Assembly (NCBI RefSeq): GCF_020382885.2
Contig: NC_058501.1
Span: forward strand, 868,001-932,000
Length of the DNA: 64,000 bases
Direction: 5' to 3'
DNA from: Scatophagus argus
Taxonomy: Eukaryota; Chordata; Actinopteri; Scatophagidae
Under the pieces are notes generated by a model that was given only the letters and a program-made list of their open reading frames with translations, was not told the DNA's origin and searched no databases. Made by a program: the position numbers and the translations under genes. This document shows positions 46,301 through 56,639 of the stretch, piece after piece. Each line of letters starts with the position of its first letter. Position 1 is the stretch's first letter.

Positions 46301-48611
46301 ATGTGCAAAACAGTGCAGCAAATACAGTGAAACTGCAGAACAAGTCTCTCGGTCTATTGATTGATTGATTGAGTCTCTGACACTCTGAGAGAGATGTTGT
46401 AAAGTCTGGCAGGAATTACCTCCTGTGGCACTTTGTGGAATCAGTCTGTTGCTGAAAGAACTCCTGTGCCTAACCAGGACATTGTGGAGTGGGTGGGAGA
46501 CCCTGTCCAAGATAGCATGTAACTTAGACAGCATCCTCCTTTCTGACACCACTGTCATAGAGTCCAGCCCCACCCCCATGACATTTTCGAATCAACTTAC
46601 TGAGTCTGTTGACATGCACTATCCATACTATTTATATTCTTCTACAATGTCCACAGCGGTCCCCTGCATGAAAACGGGTGTCACCGGAGCCTTGGTCCTC
46701 CTGAGGTCCACAGCAGTTCCTTGGTCTTTGTCACATTTAGTTACAGATGGTTTTGCTCACACCATGTGACAGAGTTGTCCACTATAGCCCTGTACTCAGT
46801 CTCATCACCCTTGCTGATACATCCCACTATGGCCAAGTGATCAGCCAACATCTGAAGATGGCAAGACCGTGTGCAGTAGTTAAAGTCTGTGGTGTAGAAG
46901 GTGAAGAAGATGGGACAATGGCAGTCTCCTGTGGGGCCCCAGTGTTGCTAACCACTCTGTCTGACACACTGTGTTGCAGGGACACGTACTGTGGTCTGCC
47001 AGTCAGATTTTTAACAATCCATGACATGAGGGGGGATCCACCAGCATTGCTGTTGGCTTCTCATCTAGTAGAGCTGGATGGATGGTGTTAAATGCACTGG
47101 AAAAGTCAAAAAACATGACCCTCACAGTGCTCACCGACTTCACCAGGTGGGCATAGACACAATTCAGCAAGTAGATGATGACATCCTCAACTCCTTGTCA
47201 GGGGTGGTATGTGAATTGGACGGGGTCCAGAAGTGGCCTAACCATAGGCCTTAGCTGCTTCAGAACAAGTCTTCATAATGTGAGAGGTCAGACTGTGTCT
47301 GAGCTCTCAATAACAAAGCTCTGAACAATGAGGTCCTATCTCAAGGACCTCATTGTTCCTTATTGCCCCAGTAGAACACTTCGCTCCCAGAATGCAGGTC
47401 TGCTAGTGGTTCCCAGTATCTCCCAGACTGGGAGGTAGAGCCTTCAGCTACCGTGCTCCACTACTGTGGAACCAACTCTCTCCATGGGTCAGAGAGGCAG
47501 ACACTCTCTCCACTTTTAAGTCCAGGCTAAAAACATTCCTCTATGATAGAGCTTATATTTAGGGCTGGCTCAGGTAACTGAACCATTTTATAGCTATGCT
47601 GTCATGGGTTTAGACTGCTGGGGGGCTCATCAGGATACAAGGAGCCATCTACTCTCCTCTCCTCTCCTCTCCTCTCCTTCTACACATTTGCTGCTCCATC
47701 TTTATCTGTCATACTGCGTAGTCTGGCCTTGGTGTCTTGCACTGTCTCTGTGTCTTCACAGATTTCTCCACAGCTCCATCCACCAGCACCAATCTCCACC
47801 TGCATCACCTCCTTCCCTGTGCTTCTACCCTCCCTGCTGTCCCTGCTCATTAACCAACCTGCTGCTCCTGCTTTCCCTGTTCCTGTCCCAGTCTGCCCAC
47901 CTTTCCTTAGTTGATGTGAGGGTCTAAGGGCAGAGCTCTTGGGTACAGGGATGATTGTGGCAGACTTCAGGCAGGATGGGGTTGAGGGCTTGTGTGAGGG
48001 AGTATTTAAAGATGGTAGTGAAGATCTGTGTGCATTTGTGAGGTCTTTATGAACCTTGCTTTGTGCACTGGGAAACAGTCATGCTGGAGTGGAATAGGGC
48101 CTTTTCCAAATGATTTCCACAAAGTTGGATGCATATCATTGTCCAAAATGTCTTGGAATGTTGAACTATTAAGATCTCTCTTCACAGGGAGTAAGGGGAC
48201 TAGCTCAACCCCTGAAAAACAGCCCCATATTACACATGAATTCAATAATAAAGACATATGTCTGATTACTTTGTCTGTACAGTGGATGTGTTTCTGTGTG
48301 TGTACTGTTTATGTGCAGCCTATGCTTTCAAACACGATTTAATGAATCTAATTAGAGTTTGCTTGTCTTGATCAGTCTTTAATGTGTTCTTTTCTTGCTT
48401 TTAGGCCTATGACGTGTTTACTGGCTTGAAGGTGACAGGATTAAATATTACCACAGACATTACAATCTCCATCAACCCATCAGGTGTTGTCATGTGGTAT
48501 GTCTACCCAACTCAACTGTCAAAACAGACCGACAAACTCCACTACCAACGCAAGGATGTCTCACAATTCATATTCCACAAAGCTAATTCTGGCCATCATA
48601 CTGTATTGTGA
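39299..48611 (+). CDS. naga: Alpha-N-acetylgalactosaminidase, complete, eight coding exons
   Basis: Lysosomal glycoside hydrolase (family 27) removing terminal alpha-GalNAc from glycoproteins and glycolipids. Exons: 39299-39450, 40464-40604, 41655-41866, 41971-42065, 42339-42500, 42940-43137, 43421-43561, 48405-48611. They total 1308 bases, 435 residues, with every phase matching; human NAGA has 411. Residues 1-17 form a signal peptide before [20 protein letters not shown]. The nucleophile is Asp157 in KFDGC and the acid/base is Asp218 in [18 protein letters not shown]-type and INQDPLG motifs are present. The GalNAc-specificity position Ser189 (human Ser188) is kept, so this is not alpha-galactosidase A, which has Glu there; the second position is Val192 (human Ala191). 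N-glycosylation sequons occur at N178 and N202. Intron 1 begins with GC (39451) rather than GT. Intron 7 (4.8 kb) is packed with LINEs. Confidence 0.96.
41209..41440 (-). mobile_element. L2-like LINE 3' tail in naga intron 2
   Basis: ATTTATATAGCACCTTATAC, GGTGCTTTACAGAGACCCA and GGAAAAACTCCCTTTTAACA mark the antisense of an L2-type 3' UTR of a different subfamily from those at 20.3 and 59.9 kb. A (GA)n run follows at 41455-41478. The intron lies between coding exons 2 and 3. Confidence 0.75.
43359..43404 (+). repeat. (GT)n microsatellite beside a splice acceptor
   Basis: About 18 GT units followed by CTGTGTGTTTG, ending about 16 bases before the acceptor of naga coding exon 7 (43421). It replaces the usual pyrimidine tract. 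Confidence 0.95.
44025..44080 (-). mobile_element. Rex1-like LINE 3' terminus fragment
   Basis: GAATGAGAATACTTTATTGA then TCCCTGGTGGAAATTGGGTT is the antisense of a Rex1-type 3' end. It lies immediately before the plus-strand Rex1 element at 44111. Confidence 0.5.
44111..46262 (+). pseudogene. Rex1-like LINE in naga intron 7
   Basis: Plus-strand pieces run from endonuclease ([30 protein letters not shown]), with most of the rest of that domain deleted, through [21 protein letters not shown]-type entry and [12 protein letters not shown], to the RT core at 45202-45642 ([56 protein letters not shown]) and the C-terminal part ([26 protein letters not shown]). It ends with a (TTATC)n tail at 46233-46260. 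The FSDD catalytic motif is intact, but upstream frames contain stops. Confidence 0.9.
46263..47300 (-). pseudogene. Second Rex1-like LINE, tail-to-tail with the first
   Basis: Minus-strand frames: [20 protein letters not shown] and [20 protein letters not shown] (46579-46450), then further upstream [20 protein letters not shown] (about 47015-46950) with SNTGAPQ and an MFFDFSSAF-like piece near 47110. Its 3' end abuts the tail of the plus-strand copy at about 46262. Broken by frameshifts. Confidence 0.85.
47305..47930 (+). mobile_element. L2-like LINE 3' region
   Basis: It contains an RT C-terminal remnant ([11 protein letters not shown]-like, near 47310-47375), then GAACCAACTCTCTCCATGGG, GGGCTGGCTCAGGTAACTGA and the TCCTC run at 47654-47677. 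It is the plus-strand counterpart of 29.8-30.5 kb. It lies in naga intron 7, upstream of exon 8. Confidence 0.85.
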
Positions 48612-48815
48612 TGGAACTCATAATATTATGAGATATATGCAGAGCGCAAAAATGCTAAACTGTGATTTTGTAGAATAATTTTAAGTGCTGACAGGTGCAA
48701 TGAAAGATATAACAACTCTATTTTCACTAATTGTTGAACAGGTGCTCTTATGTGCTTTTCGTTGTTATCATTTTTTAAATGTTATGTTGTGTGGAGGGGC
48801 CTTTTCCTTAAAATT

Positions 48816-48821
48816 AATAAA
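48816..48821 (+). promoter_or_regulatory. naga: naga poly(A) signal AATAAA
   Basis: A canonical AATAAA about 205 bases after the stop codon, followed by a T-rich stretch and TTTGTTTGTGATGTTGG, a plausible downstream element. Confidence 0.65.
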
Positions 48822-50399
48822 ACATTTCCTTTTCCATGCCCCTGTCGACTTTGTTTGTGATGTTGGTCCCAGGAAAAAAGTAATTTAAATACTCCTGTCA
48901 CTAGCTATGAGGTTGTGAACCTGAGCATCTGTTCATGTTTCATTTATTTATTTGTAGTGGGAAAGCAACACTTATTGAAGTACCTGAAAAAGAGTGAGGA
49001 GGAGAGTACAGCATTGAACTAGTTTTTTAGTAATTAAGTTAAAAACGGTTCATTTCTGTAGACGGTTTGATGAAGTCAAAATGGTGACACAATACATAAA
49101 ACCATTAGTGGTGGCAAGTTCGACTCATTTTACTGAATTAGATCGTTCACTCTAGAACAGTAAATTGAACAAATCTTTTTTTTGAATCATTTCATTCATT
49201 TTTACAGCAGGTCCTGCTGTAGCCCTCTTGTGGGCGTTGTAAAAAAGGCCGTGGGTCACAAACACTAAATACTGAAGACATGATGGTTTGCTTCATCTGA
49301 CAAAGTATAATACACAAAATGCCACAAGCAATTCAAACTATGTGAAAAGCTGGGAAAGCAAATACACACCACAATAAAGTGACTTGTGTCCTGCATCCTC
49401 CCTGCCATATTTGTTTAACAGCGTGACAGTGACTAGGTGACTGTCATGTAACAACTGAACGAGAGACTGATCCAAAAACGAACGTACTGTTCGAACTTCA
49501 GCATTGTTCACGAACGGTGAACGATGAACGAGAACGAGAACAAATTGCTTCTTACACAGCCTGCACTGCCTGTCACGTGACAGCTGGCAGAGGACAAGTG
49601 AATGTAAAACTCATGAAAATTAGTGAGACAATAAAAACAAAAAGTAACAATTAATAAGTTCCCCAAAATGTTTACATGGTGCATTTATTGTTTCCAAAAC
49701 GTGACATTATTATCATCATCATTATTATTCTTCTTCTTATTATTATTATATTTTATTATTTTATTGCAGATTATAACAATCAATATGTTGGTATAATTTT
49801 CAAAATAAATAATAAATAAAGTTAAATAGCAAAAGTTAAATAAGAATAAAGTTAAATTAAACCAAACCAACAACAACAATATTGCACAATTAAAAGTAAA
49901 ATAAGTATATTAAGGGCACGAAGGCAGCATTCAGAAAAAACAAGCTTGCAGACCCTGGAGGGGCTGAGCCTGTTCCATCTGTCTGTGATGATCTGCCCCG
50001 TCTTTGAGAAAATTCACAGATGTGGGCACAGATGTGGCCACAATACAGAGTCTTGTCTTCATCACCTCAGACAGAATTTTAAATACAGGCGAGCACATCT
50101 TCCACCAGAGATCCAGAGGATCTGATGTACGGGATAGGAGTGGCTCTGCCAGGTAGGCCCACATCTCCATCATGGCAGCAGTTGAGGTGCTTGATGTGGC
50201 AGAATCGGATGAAGTTGAAGCCCTGGTGTTTGCTACGCTCTCATCAAAATCTTCCCAAAACATGGCCTCTGCGCTGGCAGCCGCAGCAGGATCTTGACCC
50301 TCCTCCTCACTGTGACTGGGGTGATGTGCTGCAGCAGCTGTGATCCTCCATACAGCATCATCTGCTGCCTTGTTGTTCATGAAGGCTTGCTTTTAAGAA

Positions 50400-50691
50400 T
50401 TAAGAATCACTTTATTGGCAGTATATATATTTTTACATACACACACTGAATTTGTCTTCTGCATTTAACCCAGTTGAACACACACATGCATCAAGCGCCC
50501 GGGGAGCATATTGGGGGGATTAAGTGCCTTGCTCAAGGGCATATCAGCCAGCTAATGGAGGGGGAGCATTTTTTTTTCGCATGAATCACTCCACCATTCC
50601 CAAATCTTTCCTGCCCGTCCGATGGGGGAATCGAACCAGCAACCCTCTGATCGCAAGCCGCTTCTCCAACCTCTAGGCCATGGTTGCCCCC
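50400..50691 (-). mobile_element. tRNA-derived SINE inside the hAT fossil
   Basis: Read on the minus strand: GGGGGCAACCATGGCCTAGA, B-box GGTTCGATTCC, GGACGGGCAGGAAAG, then CCCTTGAGCAAGGCACTTAA and the 3' end CAATAAAGTGATTCTTAATT. Third copy of the family also at 13536 and 27508. Its 5' end is 5 bases downstream of the tRNA-Thr gene. Confidence 0.88.
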
Positions 50692-50695
50692 TAAA

Positions 50696-50769
50696 AGGCT
50701 CTGCTGGGATTCGAACCCAGGATCTCCTGTTTACTAGACAGGCGCTTTAACCAACTAAGCCACAGCGCC
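50696..50769 (-). tRNA. tRNA-Thr (anticodon AGT)
   Basis: On the minus strand a 74-base cloverleaf starts GGCGCTGTGGCTTAGTTGG. The anticodon arm is CCTGT CTAGTAA ACAGG with anticodon AGT, and the T arm is CTGGG TTCGAAT CCCAG. The A box (TGGCTTAGTTGG) and B box (GGTTCGAATCC) match consensus. The acceptor stem has six pairs and one G-A mismatch at the fourth position. A TTTT terminator begins at the discriminator base. It is close to vertebrate tRNA-Thr(AGT); the mismatch leaves open a slightly impaired copy or pseudogene. It is not the same as the SINE head next to it. Confidence 0.88.
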
Positions 50770-51049
50770 TATTCGAACCTTGGGTCCAAACAAGTAGCAT
50801 CAGCGAGCTTCTCCACCTTACTGAACCTCTTCTGCATCTCAGCCATCAGGCTATCCATCAGCTTTTCAAACGGGTTCATGGATTGATGGGTTTCTTTGAT
50901 GGCGGGCAACAATCCTCTGAAGACCTTTTTCCATCAGGATAACTTTGGAGGCAGTCTCAAACCTACAGACAGAGTTCAATTATTCAAATGTTGTTCTCAA
51001 AAGCAGTTATAACAGTGTACTATTACAAATCAATCTCATGCTTGTTTGT

Positions 51050-51355
51050 TAACCCCTCCTTGAACCGCCACCTTAACGTGGTGGGGGGGTGGTAGGGTCT
51101 CCCAAGGCAAACAGGTTCTAGGTGACAGGTCAGACAAAGAGCAGTTCAGAAGCCCCTGATGAAAGACAAAACAACAAGGATGTGTACGTCGCCCGGATTG
51201 GCGTTACCGGGGCCTCACCCTGGAGCCAGGCCTGGGGTTGGGGCTCACAGGCGAGCGTCTGGTGGCCGGGTCACCGCCCATGGGACCCGGCCGGGTACAG
51301 CCCGAATAAGCGACGTGGGCCCGCTCTCTCGTAGGCCCACCACCTGCAAGAGGGT
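51050..51355 (+). repeat. GC-rich dispersed repeat fragment
   Basis: AACCCCTCCTTGAACCGCCA, CTTAACGTGGTGGGGGGGTG, GGTAGGGTCTCCCAAGGCAA and GGGACCCGGCCGGGTACAGC recall a widespread fish retroelement 5' region. It is much richer in G+C and CpG than the surrounding hAT sequence, so it is a separate insert. Family not identified. Confidence 0.6.
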
Positions 51356-53554
51356 TCAGAAGGTGGTTTGGGCGACAGCTGTGTGAAGCTCTGCTTCAAA
51401 CACAGTTGCTCCTGGCCCATCTGTTGCTGTGTGGCTTGTCTGAGGCAACTGAGCTTCTGTGGAAGTGTTCCAGCAGTCTGTTGTGAGGCATACAGCAGTA
51501 GCACTCTTGGTTTTTTCAAATAACTCAGCTCTGAGCTTTCCATACATCTTAGGCAGTAGACAGCCTGAGTAGGCAGCCTGAGATAGTGTTTTCCTGCTAG
51601 GCAGAGTGTATGAAGGGTTCAGGGTCTTTGAAAATTCTTTGAAGCCTTTGTCCTTGACTATGGAGAATGGTTGATAGTCAGAAGCAATCATTTTAACCAG
51701 TGCTTCATCCAGTTTGTTCTGCCTGACTGGATCAATTGGCCTTGTAACATAAGTGCCCATCAGTATTTGTTGTGGCCTCCATGGCCTAACTGCTGCTTGG
51801 GTGGTGCTGGTGGTGAGTGGTGCTGGTGTACTGGATGTTGCAGAAGCTGTCTGTAGCCAGCGTTGCAGTAGCAGTGTTTTGAGGTCCAGATGAAGTACTG
51901 CTGGTGGAGATATTTACAGCTGCTGCAGTGACTCCACCGTCACTCTCCACCTCCACTCACTTGTGCTAACTGCACAGTTGGATGTCCTGTTTTAAGGTGT
52001 CTTCTCAAATTTGAAGTGCTTCCTCCTCGGGTTGATAAAACTCTTTTGCAAATATTGCATTTGGATCTAGTGGCTGAAACTTCACTAAAGTGGTTCCAAA
52101 TGTCACTCCTTTTCCTTCCACTCATTTTTCTGACCTGCTCGTATCAATAATAACGTCAACTCGCAACGAGAATAAGATTCGCACAAATGCCGTGACTGTA
52201 ACCAAGTGAACCCCCTCTTGCGCTGTGTGAATGCTGACAGTGTGTGACAAAGTGGTCTTTAAACTTGGTCTGTGTGAGCTACACTTGATCAGAGGCTCTG
52301 AAGTTAACATTTAGTGAGGATTTGTGGTGCGTTCTCACTTCCCTTTCTCATCCGATGCTAAACGTTTATGTGTCTGTCAGACAGACTGAAGGAGATACTG
52401 CAGCAACAGAGCAGGGTAATGCACAGATTTGTTTAGGGCAGGTAGACTTAACAACAAAAAAAAAATTCTCATTAAATGATTGCTTTTTCTCCTGACATGT
52501 CAGAGAACACAAATATGTGCAGAAAGTTTTGAACATGAGCAAAAAAATGCAGAGTGGATGAAGTACAGGAACTATTAAAGTTCAGGAGTTGAAATGATAT
52601 GATTCAGATTTAAAAAGTCAAAAGAACCAAAGACCACACAACATGTTGATATAATTTTCGAAAGTATTTATTTACAAACACACTTTACATTATATACACA
52701 ATAACACTATACACATCTACAAGAACAGAAGACCACTAATAAATTATGATTCGATGAATAAATAATGTATGTTGGGTGTTACGTCACAAATAGATATCAG
52801 ACATCACTCATTTCCTTGTTCGTTTCTCAGTCCACAGCCCTGTAGCTGAGCTACAGCGAACTGTAGTGCTTGCTACTTGCCACACAGCCTGAGCTGCCTG
52901 GCGGTCACGTGACAAAAGAACAAGGACCTGAGGACGGACTCACAGTTGAATGAGACATGATCTAATCATTTCTGTTTCCTGTCCTGCTGACAGAGCTTAT
53001 GCAGCTGCCTGTCATGTAGCGAGAGAAGTAACTGCATGAAAATGAACGAATCGCTCACTGAGAGCACTCGTTACTCCCGAGTCATATAAAAGATTAGTTC
53101 GTATTGAATGAATCGTTCATGAATGAAACATCACTAAATGCCATGTGAATGAACCATGTGAACGGAGTAATCCATAATAACCTTATGGTAAGCGATTGCC
53201 ACTATGATAGAATAATGACATTATAAAATGTGAACATGAATAAAGAAAACATTGAGAATGAAACATGGAATAAAAATGAGAAAATGTCCACACACTGTTT
53301 TAGGGTGTGTGGATGCCATGTAAATAGACTAAACCCTCATTATAACATAGTATACAGATTGCAATGTGTGAAGAATGTGGATCCAGGACAACTGGGTAGC
53401 TGAGGAGCACAGATCTATCTAATGATGAACTGGCACATAATTCACTGATTCTTTTTTCCATTTACTAACCTGGGCCCCATTCTTTGTACATGGATCACTT
53501 GGCAAGATAAGAATGTAGACATGAGTCTGGATTTCTTAAAACAATATATTAATT

Positions 53555-53855
53555 TCTATTCTATTTTTCATGTTTGTTCCCTGGACTGATCACCAGTTAA
53601 TCACAGAGGCTGACACACAAAGACAGACAACCACACACTCTCACACTCACACATAGGGGCAATTTAGAGTAGCCAATTAACCTAATGTGCATGTTTTTGG
53701 GATTGTGGGAGGAAGCCGGAGTACCTGGAGAAAACCCACGCAGGCACAGGGAGAACATGCAAACTCCACATAGAAGGGCCCAGACCGGGATTCGGACCTG
53801 GAACCCTCTTGCTATGAGGCGACAGTGCTAACCACTGCACCACCGTGCCACCCTA
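53555..53855 (-). mobile_element. tRNA-headed SINE of another family
   Basis: Minus strand: GGTGGCACGGTGGTGCAGTG, GTTAGCACTGTCGCCTCATA, CAGGTCCGAATCCCGGTCTG (B-box like), CTTCCTCCCACAATCCCAAA and AATTGGCTACTCTAAATTGC. This is a very common fish repeat. The 3' part runs to about 53580 (CCAGTTAATCAC / CCCTGGACTGATCACC). Confidence 0.8.
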
Positions 53856-53949
53856 AAATAGCAATAATAACAACTTGAAATAACCAGATGAGACAGAATT
53901 ATACCTATCAGTAAAATCAGTTGAAACAAATCAGTGAACGAAGCTTCAG

Positions 53950-54600
53950 GCATGTGTTAAAGACAAAAAAAAATAATAATAATAATCTGGATGATCTGCA
54001 ATTTTCTGCTACTAAACTAAAAAAAATTATTGGCCCTAAACATCTCAGAAACTAATTATCTAATGATATAGCAACTCTGGATGGTATTAGCTTAGCCTCC
54101 ATCACCACAGTAAGGAACCTGGGAGTTATTTTGATAGATATGTTCCTTAACTCACACATTAACCAAATTTCAAGAGCTGCCTTTGACTTGCGTAATATTG
54201 CAAAAAACAAAAAACAAAAAAAAAAAACAGACATGTCCTGTGTCAGAGAGAAGCTGAAAAATTAGTCCATGCATTTGTTACTTCCAGGCTGGATTATGGT
54301 AACTCCCTCTTTGGTTTTGCCCCAACAAGTCTCTCTAGACTCTCCAGCTAATCCAAAATGCTGCTGCACATGTATTTACAGGAACTTGTATAAGAGATCA
54401 TATTTTTCCATTATTGTCTTCTTTACACAGGCTCCTTGTAAAATCCAGAAAAATCTTCAACTGCAAACCCCTTAACAGTCAGACACCATTGTATTTTAAA
54501 GAACTCATAGTATCTAGTATCGACTAGAACATTATGATCCCATAGAGCTGAGCCAAGTGCTTGCTCATGTGGAAAGTTGGGTCTCTCTATATTACAGACT
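53950..54600 (+). pseudogene. Highly decayed L2 RT fragment
   Basis: Broken frames match the late RT region: ALNISETNYL, WMVLA, TWELF, the SRLDYG-like GWIMVTPSLV at about 54280, and AALVFTGTCI-like codons near 54370. It is equivalent to 24.95-25.1 kb but more degraded. Confidence 0.6.
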
Positions 54601-54609
54601 ATACAACAA

Positions 54610-55420
54610 CAACAACAACAATAGTAATACTAATAATAATAACTTTATTTGTACAGCACCTTTCAAAAACCAGCTTTCCAAAGTGCTTACCAATCATTTA
54701 AAAACAAAACCAACAAATCGTATACGAATAGAAGGCAATAGACAAAATATAAATAGACAATTGGTGATAAAGGTTGAAGATTTAAGACAAAAGGTAAAAG
54801 AACAGCAAATGAAATAGAAAAATGATTAACATAAATATAGGAATTATACAATTTAAAACCAATAAGCTAAACGGGACAGTAAAAAGATAATAAAAAGACA
54901 ACATCACATAAAAGCCAGTCTATAAAGGTGGGTTTTGAGAAGCGATTTAAAAGAACTCAATGTTTCAAAGCCAACAGGGCTCTGACAGCAAAAGCCCGGT
55001 CACCTTTAGTCTTTAACCTCAACACTCGAGGATCTCAGACTTCGGGCTGGCTCATAGGGGTTCAACAACTCTGTTATATAGACCAGATCCAGACGTGCTT
55101 TAAAAGTGATCAGTAAATTTTAAATTCAATTCTAAAACGGATTGGCAGCCAGTGAAGGGAGGCTAGGATAAAGATGATGTGATGCCATCTGTCAAAACCA
55201 GTGAGAAGCCTAGCTGCTGTGTTTTGAACTTGTTGTAGGCATGAAAGGCTTGTGGGAGATGCCAGGCAGAAGAGAGTTGCAGTAGTCCAACCTGGAGAAA
55301 ATGAAGGTATGGTTCACCTTTTCGAGATCAGACTGTGGGAGGAGTGGTTTGAGTCTGTAGATGGTAAGCAATCGGATGAAACATGACTGGACAATTTTTT
55401 TGTCTCTGACTGATTTACTA
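54610..55420 (-). mobile_element. L2/CR1-like LINE 3' region
   Basis: ACAACAACAACAATAGTAAT then ATAACTTTATTTGTACAGCA and CCTTTCAAAAACCAGCTTTC is the antisense of a CR1/L2-type 3' end. Further in, GGATTGGCAGCCAGTGAAGG and TTGCAGTAGTCCAACCTGGA are antisense to the late RT region, as at 30.5-30.7 kb. Strongly mutated. Confidence 0.7.
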
Positions 55421-55439
55421 CTGTTTTTTAAAACATTAA

Positions 55440-56095
55440 AAAGTCAATCAAAGTCATTGTTTGTCCTATCGGAATGCCACCGGGATGTGTCATTTGTGCC
55501 AACATGAAGCACTCTTCTTTCTACGGAGGCTGGGAGTGAGGGGAGCAAGTGCTGAATTTTGTCTAGAATGACAGGAACTGTGGTACCAGGGAAAGAGGGA
55601 GTGATGGCGTTTATGAAGCATTTATTACATCCGGATTCCATACCGGTGTCCGCCAACAGCAGTGGAGTAGCGTGGCCTGGGTCAGGTGCGACGGCTGTGG
55701 GGGAAACGGGCTTCTTTACCCAGCTCCTGTTTGTGGGAGAGATGGCTCAACTCGGCCTGAAGGTCCTCCAGAGGCATACTGGTGCAGCACCGACATTCAT
55801 CGATGGCAGTCAGGGGAGGATGGTGCCAGAGGCTGAAACCACCTGGGGCATCAAGGAGGAGGGCGATAGGACCATCGAAACAGCAACGCTGGAGGTCCAC
55901 AAAATGTTTGGCCTGAGTGGTAGCTACCAAGATGAACTCCTTGATCAGCTTGTCTTTGCCTCGGATATCTTGCTTCAGCCACTGGATGTTGTCTCTTAGC
56001 TGTGAGTATTGCAGTTTGCAATCTGCACAAATGTCCACCTTTTGGTGATAAATAAGGTACTGTACGTTCTGAAGTGCCACACCATGCAGCAGCAC
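55440..56095 (-). pseudogene. L2-like LINE ORF1 remnant with esterase motif
   Basis: Frame 56095-55682 has CADCKLQYSQLRDNIQWLKQ, a Cys pair followed by a heptad-like coiled coil. Frame 55656-55444 has PGTTVPVILDKIQHLLPSLP and VLHVGTNDTSRW; HVGTND is the SGNH esterase block III (Gly-x-Asn) motif of L2-type ORF1. Frames are broken between and after. A piece of the same domain, block V, is at 15265 in another copy. Confidence 0.7.
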
Positions 56096-56135
56096 AGCCT
56101 ACATCCGCCACGCAGCAGCACGGGCTCCGGGTATC

Positions 56136-56245
56136 CAGTTTGGTCTGGACCTGCTCTGTTTTGAAAGTATCATGAGATAACTTTTGTGAAGACTTCACAC
56201 TATACAAATACAATGAACTGAAGTGAACTGAACTGAACTTGCTTC
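56136..56245 (+). mobile_element. L2-like 3' tail fragment
   Basis: GTTTGGTCTGGACCTGCTCT, GTATCATGAGATAACTTTTG and a run of GAACT repeats (56215-56239) form the end of the L2 3' UTR, lying next to the ORF1 remnant in opposite orientation. Confidence 0.75.
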
Positions 56246-56564
56246 CATTTTATTTTTCAGTGACTGGACATTAGCCAGAAGCATTGCCAAGTCCAAGATA
56301 TGCCAGCATAGCTCCCATCCTGGATCTCTTTCTTCTTCTTTCAAGGCGGTCCAGCTGGTCTGGCTGAATGGTCAAAAAGGTGTCGTTTCTCTATTAAGTA
56401 ATAAATGTTTTACAATAAAGCTGAAAAAAAACAATAACAGATTAAAACCGCATCTCTGGCCAAAGCATTTTCAATCAATTCAGTGGTTAGCATATCATAC
56501 TCAACTCATTCGTTAACACGTCAAAAATCATCACATTTTTTGTTTAAAAATAGCCCATTTGGAA

Positions 56565-56634
56565 AAAAAAGCTGCATCTGTTAAAAACCAAAACAGGCAG
56601 TCCTGTTTTGGTTTTTAACAGGTGCAGCTTTTTT
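56565..56634. repeat. Near-perfect inverted repeat, 33-bp arms, 4-base loop
   Basis: Left arm 56565-56597 and right arm 56602-56634 are complementary at 32 of 33 positions; the exception (T at 56571+6 against G) would be a G-U pair in RNA. The loop is CAGT. After a two-base bulge, three more pairs (TGG/CCA) can form. Arms contain GCTGCATCTGTTAAAAACC. No coding frame. Confidence 0.93.
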
Positions 56635-56639
56635 CCATG

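Larger units (their letters stand above)
49106..53136 (-). pseudogene. hAT DNA transposon (ZBED-like), decayed
   Basis: Ends read TAGTGGTG (49106) and, inverted, TAGTGATG (53136). The flanking 8-mers AAAACCAT and AATGCCAT agree at six positions, as in an old hAT target duplication. Minus-strand coding: BED zinc finger at 52125-51940 (SDIWNHFSEV, CNICKRVLS, NLRRHLKTGHP); 51760-51356 (DYQPFSIVKDKGFKEFSKTL, LTTDCW with the first catalytic Asp); dimerisation region at 50230-49950 (YLAEPLLSRTSDPLDLWWK, LCIVATSVPTS). Most of the central catalytic part is missing or shattered, and other elements sit inside at 50.4-51.35 kb. Subterminal regions at both ends share direct copies of a CACAGCCTG...GTCACGTGAC block. 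Confidence 0.85.

Noticed and set aside
39299-48611. Alpha-galactosidase A (gla) instead of naga
   Set aside because: The specificity position is Ser (SCSWP), not Glu (SCEWP), and the sequence around GGLPP and VNYSLL follows NAGA.
55559-55999. 146-codon plus frame
   Set aside because: It is antisense to the L2 ORF1 remnant, which has the recognisable HVGTND motif on the minus strand.
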